9,205 bases of DNA from Planctomycetota bacterium (GCA_023621895.1 JAMOAF010000403.1:1-9205); one strand, 5' to 3'. Shown: positions 1 through 6,383, numbered from the stretch's first letter. The notes: generated by a model not told the origin, from the letters alone. A program made the numbers and translations.

Positions 1-947
1 TCGAGCGTGGCGGTGTTCAAGTTTTGAGCGACTTCCGCCGCCGCATCGCTCGAATGGAATAGCACGGTGCACAAGGTGGCGCACTCCCCCTGCGGGTCGT
101 TGAGCCTGCGAAACCGGAATCCGCCGGCGCCCAAGATTCTCTCCTTGAACTTTCTCTTCTTCTCGCGCAAGGTTGCCAGGATGCGATCGAGCTTGTGGAG
201 TTGCACCAGGCCCACCGCCCCGGTCAGCTCGTTGGCGCGGAAGTTCAGCCCGAGGATGCCGCGCGTTCCGACTTCGACGCCGGCCCGCAGCGGCTTGTGC
301 CCCTGATCGTGCATCCCGAATGCCCTTTCGTACAGGTCAGGGTCATCGGTGACCGCCACGCCGCCGTCGCCGGCGGTAATCGTTTTGAAAATGTTCAGCG
401 AGAATGCGCCCATGCGGCCGATGGCTCCCAGCTTGCGCCCGCGGTAGCTTCCGCCGGCGGCCTGGCAGGCGTCTTCCAGAACCGCGAGGCCGTTGGCGTC
501 GGCGATCTCCATGATGGCAGCCATGTCGCAGGGGTTGCCGAGCATGTGGACCGGCATAATCGCCTTTGTCCGGGAAGTGATCCGATGCGGGATATCCTCG
601 GGATCGATGGTCAGGCTGTCGTCGATCTCCGCCAGAACCGGGACCGCACCGAGGAAGAGCAGCGCCGTGTACGAGGCGACGAACGTATAGGCCGGCACGA
701 TCACTTCGTCGCCCGGCTTGATCCCCATCGCGCTGGCGGCCGCCAGGATGGCGCTCGTGCCGGAGCTGGTCATCAGCGCGTGCGAGACACCGCAATAGGC
801 GGCAAACTCCTGCTCGAACGAGTAGACCTTGTGGCGGAATTGCGGATCGTGGAAGTCGCCGTAGCGGAACAGGTGGCCCGACTCGAGGACCTCGATCACT
901 GCCTGCCGCTCCTCCTCGCCAATCCAATATGCTCCTGGACCAGGCAT
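1..947 (-). CDS. DegT/DnrJ/EryC1/StrS family PLP aminotransferase (partial, C-terminus outside window)
   Basis: This is a fold-type I PLP-dependent aminotransferase of the family that aminates keto-sugars or cyclitols. The first 315 residues are visible and the frame stays open to the left edge. Seen in order: a GHLFRYG segment (residues 24-30), the phosphate-binding TSSGTSA motif (60-66), GDEVIVPAYTF (79-89), PVHMLGNP (132-139), the cofactor-ring aspartate in LEDACQAAGG (D159), and the Schiff-base lysine K188 in FKTITAGDGG. The ATG at 947 is chosen because AGGAG lies 9 nt upstream; the frame is open only to 989 with no better start. The K-x-x-T-A-G-D-G-G context resembles the aminocyclitol/AHBA-synthase branch more than nucleotide-sugar enzymes, but the substrate cannot be read from sequence. 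It is divergent from the regulator gene at 1159 and paralogous to the aminotransferase at 3253-4572. The family assignment is firm. Confidence 0.93.
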   Translation of the reverse strand, partial: MPGPGAYWIGEEERQAVIEVLESGHLFRYGDFHDPQFRHKVYSFEQEFAAYCGVSHALMTSSGTSAILAAASAMGIKPGDEVIVPAYTFVASYTALLFLGAVPVLAEIDDSLTIDPEDIPHRITSRTKAIMPVHMLGNPCDMAAIMEIADANGLAVLEDACQAAGGSYRGRKLGAIGRMGAFSLNIFKTITAGDGGVAVTDDPDLYERAFGMHDQGHKPLRAGVEVGTRGILGLNFRANELTGAVGLVQLHKLDRILATLREKKRKFKERILGAGGFRFRRLNDPQGECATLCTVLFHSSDAAAEVAQNLNTATL

Positions 948-1051
948 CGCGTTCGTCTCCTGTCCGTTTCGCCGCGGAGTCCATGCAACTTAGGTTCGCC
1001 GGCTGCCGACCCGGCTCATGCTAGGCAAGGGCTGGAGGGAGCGAAATAGCC

Positions 1052-1086
1052 ATTTGCGTTCTATTCTTGATCGTTTTGCGACAATC
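1052..1086 (+). promoter_or_regulatory. Candidate AraC/XylR operator, copy 1 (TTTGCG direct repeats 22 bp apart)
   Basis: The element reads ATTTGCGTTC, then TATTCTTGAT, then CGTTTTGCGACAATC. Two TTTGCG half-sites (1053-1058 and 1075-1080) sit in the same orientation 22 bp apart, about two helical turns. That is the geometry known for AraC-family dimers. The same 25 fixed bases with the same 10-base gap recur at 6148-6182. The element ends 4 bp before a possible -35 box of the adjacent regulator gene, the position expected for an activator that contacts RNA polymerase. Binding by the neighbouring regulator is inferred. Recognition by an alternative sigma factor is another possibility. Confidence 0.6.
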
Positions 1087-1089
1087 CGC

Positions 1090-1121
1090 TTGTGATTCGA
1101 TCCGAGCGGGGCTACGATAAT
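1090..1121 (+). promoter_or_regulatory. Possible sigma70-type promoter of the XylR/AraC regulator gene
   Basis: TTGTGA (1090-1095) is followed after 17 bp by TACGAT (1113-1118), overlapping GATAAT (1116-1121). Each box matches the consensus at four of six positions for the 17-bp pairing. Transcription would begin near 1125, about 35 nt before the regulator ATG. The -35 box lies just after the repeated element. The match is weak and rests on position. Confidence 0.33.
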
Positions 1122-1158
1122 CCGGTTCGCCAGTCTCCCAGTCTCTCGGCGCGCTCTG

Positions 1159-2310
1159 ATGGTTCCCTTACGCCGCATCGCCCTGCTGATGGGCCAGGAC
1201 CTGAGTTTTTCGCGGGCGGTGATCCGCGGCGTCCGGGAGTTTGCCCTTCAGCGGCCGGATTGGACCTTCCGCAATGGTCCGCCGACGCTGGAGATCATCC
1301 CCGAGGTGAAGGACTGGCGGCCCCATGGGATCATTGCCAACCTGTTCGAGGAGGGGTTCGCCCGCCGCTTGCAGCGGCTTCGCAAACCGCTGGTCGACAC
1401 CGGCTGCGCGATTGCGGGACTGCGAGTGCCGGTGGTCGACGTGGACCACGAAGCGGTGGGCCGGATGGCGGCCGAATACTTTCTCTCGCGCGGGTTCCGC
1501 CATTTCGGCTACTTCGGCGTCCATTCGGCGATGTACTCTCGCATCCGGGAGGAGAGCTTCCGCCGCCGCCTGGCAGAGGAGGGGCACGCGGCGTCGAGCT
1601 GCTACGGCGATTACCTTCACCGGGTTCCCACGGTGACGAGTTGGAGGACCTTGGACCGCCAGACCCGCGACTGGCTCAACAACCTGCCCAAGCCGGTGGC
1701 GATCTTCGCCTGCAACGACATCCCCGCGCGGACCCTGGCCGACACCTGCGGACTGCTGGGGTTCCACGTGCCGAGCGATATCGCCCTGTTGGGCGTGGAC
1801 AATGACGACCTGGAGTGTTCGCTCACCCTGCCGCCGCTGTCGAGCATCGGCATCCCCGGCGAGCGGATCGGCTACGAAGCGGCCAGGCAACTCGATGGGA
1901 TGATCGAGGGAGGCCCGCGTCCGCAAGCGCTGTTTCTGCCTCCGGTCGGCGTCGTCACACGGCAATCGACCGACACGACGGCGATCTCCGATCCGGCCGT
2001 CTCGGCCGCGCTGTCGTTCATTCGCGAGCACGCGCGGCGCGGCATCAACGTCGAGAGCGTGGTGATCCACGTCGGGGTCACCCGGCGCGATCTGGAGCGG
2101 AAATTCCGCCGCCTGTTGGGCAGCAGCGTGCTCCAGGAGCTGCTCCGGATTCGCGTCGAACACGCCAAGCAGCTCCTGGCCGGAACCTCGCTTTCCATGC
2201 CCGCGGTGGCCAGGCAGGCGGGCTTCTCCACGCCGCAGCGCCTGGCCCTCGTCTTCCGGAAGTTCGAGCGGACATCACCCACTGCATACCGCCGGCAGGT
2301 CCGCGGATAG
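1159..2310 (+). CDS. XylR-type transcriptional regulator: LacI/periplasmic-binding effector domain plus AraC HTH
   Basis: This is a 383-residue cytoplasmic sugar-responsive regulator. Residues about 4-270 form a LacI/GalR-like effector domain without its own N-terminal helix-turn-helix; it begins RRIALLMGQD and contains RGFRHFGYFG (111-120), AIFACNDIPA (181-190) and DIALLGVDND (207-216), all typical of this fold. Residues about 279-383 form the AraC double helix-turn-helix, including INVESVV, RRDLERKF, a MPAVARQAGFS second recognition unit and the ending TSPTAYRR. This domain order is that of XylR-family proteins, which are abundant in planctomycetes. The ATG at 1159 has no clear Shine-Dalgarno sequence, which is common in this group. 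The gene is divergent from an aminotransferase and convergent, with a 3-bp gap, to an isomerase gene. The repeated element at 1052-1086 suggests autoregulation. The ligand is unknown; a sugar or sugar derivative is inferred from the family and neighbours. Confidence 0.93.
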   Translation: MVPLRRIALLMGQDLSFSRAVIRGVREFALQRPDWTFRNGPPTLEIIPEVKDWRPHGIIANLFEEGFARRLQRLRKPLVDTGCAIAGLRVPVVDVDHEAVGRMAAEYFLSRGFRHFGYFGVHSAMYSRIREESFRRRLAEEGHAASSCYGDYLHRVPTVTSWRTLDRQTRDWLNNLPKPVAIFACNDIPARTLADTCGLLGFHVPSDIALLGVDNDDLECSLTLPPLSSIGIPGERIGYEAARQLDGMIEGGPRPQALFLPPVGVVTRQSTDTTAISDPAVSAALSFIREHARRGINVESVVIHVGVTRRDLERKFRRLLGSSVLQELLRIRVEHAKQLLAGTSLSMPAVARQAGFSTPQRLALVFRKFERTSPTAYRRQVRG

Positions 2311-2313
2311 AGC

Positions 2314-3102
2314 CTACGTCAGCCCCAGGTGGGCCAGCGTCTCGCGCACCGAGAGGTCGTCGGCCATGCTGGGCATGTACTCCAGCGCGAAGACCCCGTC
2401 GTAGCCCATCCGCTCGACGGCCTCGACCAGGTAGGGATAGTTCGTCTCGCCCCGGAAGAGCTCATGGCGTCCGGGCACGCCGGCGCTGTGGAGGTGCCCG
2501 ATGACGTCCAGATTCCGTTCGATGTGATTGAGCAGATTCCCTTCCATGACCTGCATATGGTAGCAGTCGAAGAGCAGGCGGAGGCGCGGGGACCGCAGCT
2601 TGCGGCAAATCTCCGCCCCCCGGTCGCTGCTGGTGAGCCAATAGCCGGGATGATCGTAATGGGTGTTCAGCGGCTCCAAGAGCAGCGTCACCTGCGACTG
2701 CTCCGCCAGGCGGAGCGTGGCCTCCAGGCCGGCAAGCACCGAGGCCTCCATCTGGCCATCGCTTCTGCCGGGCACGGTATTGCCGGTACAGACAATCGTC
2801 GCGGGGATGCCGGCCGCCTGGTTGAACTGGAGGGTCTTTCGCACGCGGTCGAGCCACGCCTGGCGGTTCGCCGGATCGGTCAGACCGCCACCGATCGCCC
2901 CGTCGGGTGAACCGATCACCGTGTTGGTGATCTCGACGCCGTGCTCTTTGGATACCGCGGCGAGGCGCTCGGCGGCGCCTTGATAGCTGCCGTCGACGAA
3001 CCACATTTCGACATGCTTGAGCCCCGCCTTGGCCGCCGCGGCGATGCGATCCTCAAACCTCAGGCCCGCAAACACCATCTCGATGCACAATCCCAGTTTC
3101 AC
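2314..3102 (-). CDS. Hydroxypyruvate isomerase-like / sugar phosphate isomerase-epimerase TIM-barrel protein
   Basis: This 262-residue soluble enzyme belongs to the AP endonuclease 2-like TIM-barrel isomerases, closest in motifs to the hydroxypyruvate isomerase group. Visible landmarks are KLGLCIEMVF at the N-terminus, LLEPLNTHYDHPGYWL (141-156), LLFDCYHMQVMEGNL (176-190), GHLHSAGVPGRHE (202-214), ETNYPYLVEAV and ALEYMP (239-244). Likely metal and catalytic residues are E143, D179, H205 and E241. H205 fits the ligand pattern of ketose 3-epimerases, so the exact substrate is uncertain. The start is GTG at 3102 with GGGGAG 8 nt upstream; a nearby ATG is out of frame. The gene follows an aminotransferase on the same strand after 150 bp, and its TAG stop lies 3 bp from the end of the convergent regulator gene. 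The family is clear; the reaction is inferred. Confidence 0.9.
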   Translation of the reverse strand: MKLGLCIEMVFAGLRFEDRIAAAAKAGLKHVEMWFVDGSYQGAAERLAAVSKEHGVEITNTVIGSPDGAIGGGLTDPANRQAWLDRVRKTLQFNQAAGIPATIVCTGNTVPGRSDGQMEASVLAGLEATLRLAEQSQVTLLLEPLNTHYDHPGYWLTSSDRGAEICRKLRSPRLRLLFDCYHMQVMEGNLLNHIERNLDVIGHLHSAGVPGRHELFRGETNYPYLVEAVERMGYDGVFALEYMPSMADDLSVRETLAHLGLT

Positions 3103-3200
3103 GTGACATGCTCCCCATTTTTAATGCCAAAATCGGAAACCTCACACCTGCGACCCTGCGACGCGGCTGCAAAACGGCCCCTGTTCCGCCTGCGCCCAAC

Positions 3201-3227
3201 GAGGGCGCACCCCTCCCGCGCGCCCTC
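3201..3227 (-). other. Hairpin between aminotransferase and isomerase genes
   Basis: GAGGGCGC (3201-3208) and GCGCCCTC (3220-3227) form a perfect 8-bp stem with an 11-nt loop. On the minus-strand transcript it lies 26 nt after the aminotransferase stop and is not followed by a T-run, so it is not a classical intrinsic terminator. It could stabilise the upstream message, attenuate read-through or have no function. Confidence 0.4.
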
Positions 3228-3252
3228 GGGCAAGGCGGCATGAAGACCGGCC

Positions 3253-4572
3253 TTACGATCCTGCTCGAAGGCCGCGATTGATTCTCTCGGCAATCTGCTC
3301 GCAGTCGTCCGCGGTGTATTGCCAGTGGATGTCGATCATGATCGCCCGGCCGAGCAGGTCGAGCGTCCTTGGGCACATCTCCCTGCTATAGCGGGGAAGC
3401 TCATCGGCCGGGACGGCGCTCCAGGGGAGCCCGTCCGGCGCAACGTGCTTCCGATCCAGGATGTGCTCCCAGTACGTGAAGATGTGCCAGTCGCGGACCT
3501 TGTGGTCGTAGATGCCGCCGGCGGGCACGCCCATCTCTTGCATGGCGAACATCGCCTTCCTGGTCGATTCGGCGTCCTTCAAGAAGAAGACCAGCGCGAT
3601 CGACGTATCGCCCGATTCGTCCGGAACACGGCGGAACGTCATTCCCGGCGCCGGGTCGATCCGATCCTTGATCTGCCGGTGGGCGCGGCGGTAGCCGGCC
3701 AGCATGGCGTCGGTCTTGCGAATCTGCGCAAGCGCCACGGCGCCCTGTAATTCGCTCATGCGGTAGTTCTCTCCGCAGAACAATTCGCCCGGCTGCCGCT
3801 CGCGGGCGAAGCGATTCGGGCGCCAGCAGGCGGCCGTGTCGTGCCAGCTTTGAGCTCTCGTGTAGAGCCAGTCGTCGTCGGTAGCGACGAAACCCCCTTC
3901 GCCGCTGGCGTGGACCTTGTAGTAGTCGAAGCTGAAGCAGCCGATTTTCCCGAGGCTGCCGAGCCGCCTTCCGCCAAACGCCCCTCCGCCCGCCTGGGCC
4001 ACGTCTTCGATGACCGGCAGTCCCTTCCGCCCAGCGACGTCGAGGATCGCGTCCATCTGGGCCGGGGCCCCGCGCATGTGCACCGGAACGATCGCCTTGG
4101 TCCGCCTGGTGATCGCTTTTTCCACGGCCGCCGGATCGAGGCAGAGGGTCTCGTCGATCTCCACAATCACGGGGATTGCATTGCTGGCGACCGCGGCGGC
4201 GGCCGTGGCAAAAAAAGTATAGGCGGGGACAATCACCTCGTCGCCGGCCCCGATCCCCAGCGCCCGGTAGGCGCATACCAGGGCTGACGTGCAGGAATTG
4301 ACCGCCAGGCAGTGGTTCACGCCGATCAACTCGGCAAACGCCCGTTCCGCCGCTTCGACTTTGCTCGGACGGGGATTGTAATAGCGGAACAGGTGGGGGC
4401 CGCGGAGACCGGGGTCCTCCTCGATAAGACTTTGCAGCCGCGCGCGCGTCTCCGGAGTGAACTCCCAAAGATCGATCAGCTCCAGAAGCTCCTCCGCGCC
4501 GATCTTCGTCGGGTAGGGGCCCAGACTGAGCGCCGGCTCGGTCTTCGACTTCATCTCGGTTGGCGCCGCCAC
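3253..4572 (-). CDS. DegT/DnrJ/EryC1/StrS family PLP aminotransferase (second copy)
   Basis: This is a 439-residue PLP aminotransferase, complete. Numbered from the GTG start, landmarks are PHLFRYYNPRPSKVE (59-73), NSCTSAL for cofactor phosphate (92-98), GDEVIVPAYTFF (110-121), VPVHMRGAP (162-170), VIEDVAQAGGG with D190, and Schiff-base lysine K219 in YYKVHASGEGG. The C-terminal half includes FCGENYRMSELQGAVALAQ (265-283). The K-V-H-A-S-G-E-G-G context again suggests the cyclitol/AHBA-like branch; the substrate is unknown. The frame stays open upstream to beyond 4743, but the preferred start is GTG 4572, because GGAGG (4582-4578) lies 5 nt before it and the upstream stretch is the lipoprotein gene read in another frame. 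ATG 4554 is an alternative lacking a well-placed ribosome-binding site. The 11-bp gap after the lipoprotein suggests translational coupling. Confidence 0.92.
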   Translation of the reverse strand: MAAPTEMKSKTEPALSLGPYPTKIGAEELLELIDLWEFTPETRARLQSLIEEDPGLRGPHLFRYYNPRPSKVEAAERAFAELIGVNHCLAVNSCTSALVCAYRALGIGAGDEVIVPAYTFFATAAAAVASNAIPVIVEIDETLCLDPAAVEKAITRRTKAIVPVHMRGAPAQMDAILDVAGRKGLPVIEDVAQAGGGAFGGRRLGSLGKIGCFSFDYYKVHASGEGGFVATDDDWLYTRAQSWHDTAACWRPNRFARERQPGELFCGENYRMSELQGAVALAQIRKTDAMLAGYRRAHRQIKDRIDPAPGMTFRRVPDESGDTSIALVFFLKDAESTRKAMFAMQEMGVPAGGIYDHKVRDWHIFTYWEHILDRKHVAPDGLPWSAVPADELPRYSREMCPRTLDLLGRAIMIDIHWQYTADDCEQIAERINRGLRAGS

Positions 4573-4576
4573 AATG

Positions 4577-4582
4577 TCCTCC
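4577..4582 (-). promoter_or_regulatory. Ribosome-binding site deciding the aminotransferase start
   Basis: GGAGGA on the minus strand begins 2 nt after the lipoprotein stop codon and lies 4-5 nt before GTG 4572. It is about 23 nt from ATG 4554, too far to serve it. This supports the GTG start and coupling of the two genes. Confidence 0.6.
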
Positions 4583-4583
4583 A

Positions 4584-4748
4584 CTACACGTTGTTCGGGT
4601 CGATTGGTTTGCTGCCCTGTTCGAACTCGGTTTCCATCTTCACGTCCATGCTGGGCTCCGGACCGGTTGGTTCCGACCCTCCGCATCCAACCATGGCCGT
4701 GAAAATGGCCGCCAGAAGCAGACACGCCACCAAATGAAAACAACGCAT
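4584..4748 (-). CDS. Small secreted lipoprotein, 54 residues
   Basis: The protein begins MRCFHLVACLLLAAIF, a short basic start and hydrophobic stretch, followed by AMVGC-GGS, a lipobox with C22 as the likely acylated residue after signal peptidase II cleavage. The mature part of about 33 residues is Pro/Glu-rich (SEPTGPEPSMDV, then METEFEQG) and ends PIDPNNV before a TAG. AAGGGAG lies 5 nt upstream of ATG 4748, a good ribosome-binding site. The gene follows the DUF1559 gene by 143 bp and precedes the aminotransferase by 11 bp. Tiny lipoproteins directly behind DUF1559 genes are a common planctomycete arrangement. Its function is unknown. It overlaps an upstream extension of the aminotransferase frame and so is easily missed. 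Confidence 0.78.
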   Translation of the reverse strand: MRCFHLVACLLLAAIFTAMVGCGGSEPTGPEPSMDVKMETEFEQGSKPIDPNNV

Positions 4749-4811
4749 GGTCGCTCCCTTCAAATCAAGAACTCAGCCAACGACTTGCCCGCTCCGCCGT
4801 GGCAAACACGC

Positions 4812-4843
4812 CTTGCGCGCAGACGCAAGCCAATTGTCACAAT
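4812..4843. promoter_or_regulatory. Inverted repeats upstream of the lipoprotein gene
   Basis: Two dyads lie in the 143-bp gap between the DUF1559 and lipoprotein genes. CTTGCG and CGCAAG (4812-4817 and 4824-4829) form a 6-bp stem with a 6-nt loop. ATTGTCACAAT (4833-4843) is a perfect 5-1-5 palindrome. Neither is followed by a T-run, so a terminator is unlikely. The palindrome could be a protein-binding site. Confidence 0.3.
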
Positions 4844-4891
4844 ATGATCCTTCCAAACCCCGCGCGGCGAACCGGTGCCCGGCGGCGGCTC

Positions 4892-5947
4892 TTACCACTG
4901 GCCGCTGATCGCCTGCTGATCGGCCCGAGCCAGGATTCGCTCCCAAGTCGTGTCGACAATCGCCCTCGTCGCGGCATTCGTGCTGCCGCTCGGATCGAGC
5001 GCGACTCCCTTCTCGTTGAAACGCCCCTCAATCGTCGAGCTGACGAACCGCACGCTCCCGTCGCACAGCACGAAATTGGCGCCGCCGGGATGCTCGCTGA
5101 AATAGCAGTGCTCGCCACGGTTGTAACCGATCGTGGCCGTGTCCGGCTGAGAGGTGCCGTTCAGGTCCAGTTTGTAAACACCGGCTCCCAGGGTATCGCC
5201 CCAGCGAATCCCGGCGGCAGTGCTGCCGCCGCCGCTGGCGATGCCGTAAACGATCGCTGCTTTTGCAAGCTGCCGCGCCCCGAGGTTGTCCCGGTATTGC
5301 CAGGCGCGTTCGCCGACGGCGACCGTATTGCTCGTGCCGTCAAGAACTTTCGCAAATGGCACGGGTTGCTGTCCCTGAAAAACCCCGGCGTACTCGGCAT
5401 CGGAAGGGCTGTCGCCAAGGGGAATGTCGCTGCTGCTGCTACCGACATAGTTCGATGTCGCGCAGGAGAGCGTCTGGCTGTAATAATTAAACGTGCGCTG
5501 CGTGTTGACCTCCGGCGCAATATCCGACGGGCAGCGGAAAGCCGAGAGCGGCTGCTGCATCACGGGCTGCTTGGCGGGATCGCTCAACGCCCCCCAGAGA
5601 CTGGGATTGCCGGTGGAGATTGTATCGTGCAGCGACTGCTGCTCGATGAACGGCAGGATGAACATCCCCCAACCCCATGCGGTCCCGCTCAGTGCGGTGC
5701 CGACATACTTGATGCAACGGGCGGACGGCAGCACTTTGTACGTATCGTGGTAGTTATGAAGCGCCAAACCGATCTGCTTCAAATTGTTGGTGCACTGCGA
5801 CCGCCTGGCCGCCTCCCGCGCCGCCTGCACCGCCGGCAGCAGCAGGGCAATCAAGATTCCGATAATGGCAATCACAACGAGCAGCTCCACGAGAGTGAAC
5901 GCTCGTTGCCGACCCGAACACACCGCTCGACAGGTTTTCTCAAACAT
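4892..5947 (-). CDS. DUF1559 domain protein with type IV pilin-like N-terminus and H-X9-DG motif
   Basis: This 351-residue protein belongs to the DUF1559 (SBP_bac_10) family, which is greatly expanded in planctomycetes and of unknown function. A short basic leader ends QRA, followed by FTLVELLVVIAIIGILIALL, the prepilin peptidase site and hydrophobic helix. Cleavage would fall after A16, where the canonical residue is glycine, and the +5 glutamate is E21. The family signature PAVQAAREAARRSQC follows, then LKQIGLALHNYHDT. Near the C-terminus EHPGGANFVLCDGS carries the H-X9-DG motif (H286, D296, G297). It is probably processed and exported as a pseudopilin-like envelope protein. ATG 5947 is preferred, with GGGGGT about 7 nt upstream, over a TTG at 5980. 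It is the first gene of a four-gene minus-strand run. Confidence 0.93.
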   Translation of the reverse strand: MFEKTCRAVCSGRQRAFTLVELLVVIAIIGILIALLLPAVQAAREAARRSQCTNNLKQIGLALHNYHDTYKVLPSARCIKYVGTALSGTAWGWGMFILPFIEQQSLHDTISTGNPSLWGALSDPAKQPVMQQPLSAFRCPSDIAPEVNTQRTFNYYSQTLSCATSNYVGSSSSDIPLGDSPSDAEYAGVFQGQQPVPFAKVLDGTSNTVAVGERAWQYRDNLGARQLAKAAIVYGIASGGGSTAAGIRWGDTLGAGVYKLDLNGTSQPDTATIGYNRGEHCYFSEHPGGANFVLCDGSVRFVSSTIEGRFNEKGVALDPSGSTNAATRAIVDTTWERILARADQQAISGQW

Positions 5948-6085
5948 CGAAGACCCCCAACGGGCAGGCAAGACCTGCAAAAAAGGAAAAGCGAAGGCGG
6001 TTCATAAGCCGCCACGAAGTAGCTCACAACGCCACTGCACACCGCCCCAGCCACCGCGCGAGGCAAACACCCCTAAAACTCATCC

Positions 6086-6115
6086 ATTCTATTCGCGCCA
6101 CTTGCACGCCTACAA
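6086..6115 (-). promoter_or_regulatory. Possible promoter of the DUF1559 gene
   Basis: On the minus strand TTGTAG (6115-6110) is followed after 18 bp by TAGAAT (6091-6086), which matches the -10 consensus at five of six positions. Transcription would begin near 6079, leaving a leader of about 130 nt. The repeated element ends 32 bp upstream, a position compatible with an activator site. The -35 match is poor. Confidence 0.27.
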
Positions 6116-6147
6116 GCTAGCACAGGGCGGACTTGGGAAAAACGCTT

Positions 6148-6182
6148 ATTTGCGTTCCTTCTTGTGCCGTTTTGCGACAATC
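6148..6182 (+). promoter_or_regulatory. Candidate AraC/XylR operator, copy 2
   Basis: ATTTGCGTTC, then CTTCTTGTGC, then CGTTTTGCGACAATC. All 25 fixed bases and the 10-base gap are the same as at 1052-1086; the flanks are largely different, so this is not simply a long duplicated segment. TTTGCG half-sites lie at 6149-6154 and 6171-6176. It is oriented toward the transglutaminase-like gene, 201 bp away, but could equally act on the divergent DUF1559 run. Confidence 0.6.
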
Positions 6183-6383
6183 GATTGCCACGCTCCCGCC
6201 CCCGGGCGTTGGCCCCAGAAATGCGACGATCGGAGGCGTTCGCCCCGAACGGGACCGTTTCCGATTCCAGTCGCGGCCGACTTGACGCCGGCAATGCTTG
6301 ATCCGCTCCGCGCCGGAGTCTAGATTGGGGCGAATGCGACTGCGGATGCCCGCGGCCGTACGCCAGGGAGACGACAATCAGTC

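Larger units (their letters stand above)
5948..6383. other. Divergent intergenic region between DUF1559 and transglutaminase-like genes
   Basis: These 436 bases hold no convincing gene on either strand; the open frames here lack family features and good starts. The region contains the second copy of the 35-bp repeated element (6148-6182) and a possible minus-strand promoter (6086-6115). On the plus strand TTGCCA at 6185-6190 follows the element but has no acceptable -10 box at normal spacing, so the plus-strand promoter was not located. Confidence 0.7.

Noticed and set aside
343..984. 213-codon minus-strand frame overlapping the first aminotransferase
   Set aside because: It gives an Arg/Gly/Pro-rich translation. 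The other minus-strand frame, from ATG 947, carries the conserved motifs.
195..1049. Long plus-strand open frame opposite the first aminotransferase
   Set aside because: It is antisense to a gene with a full set of aminotransferase motifs. Its translation is low-complexity and matches no family I know; high GC makes such antisense frames common.
3053..3376. Small minus-strand frames spanning the gap between aminotransferase and isomerase
   Set aside because: They overlap the ends of both real genes, lack ribosome-binding sites and have Arg/Gly-rich translations.
4799..6007. 402-codon plus-strand open frame opposite the DUF1559 gene
   Set aside because: The minus strand has an unambiguous pilin-like N-terminus and H-X9-DG motif. 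The plus-strand frame has no signature and begins at a weak GTG.
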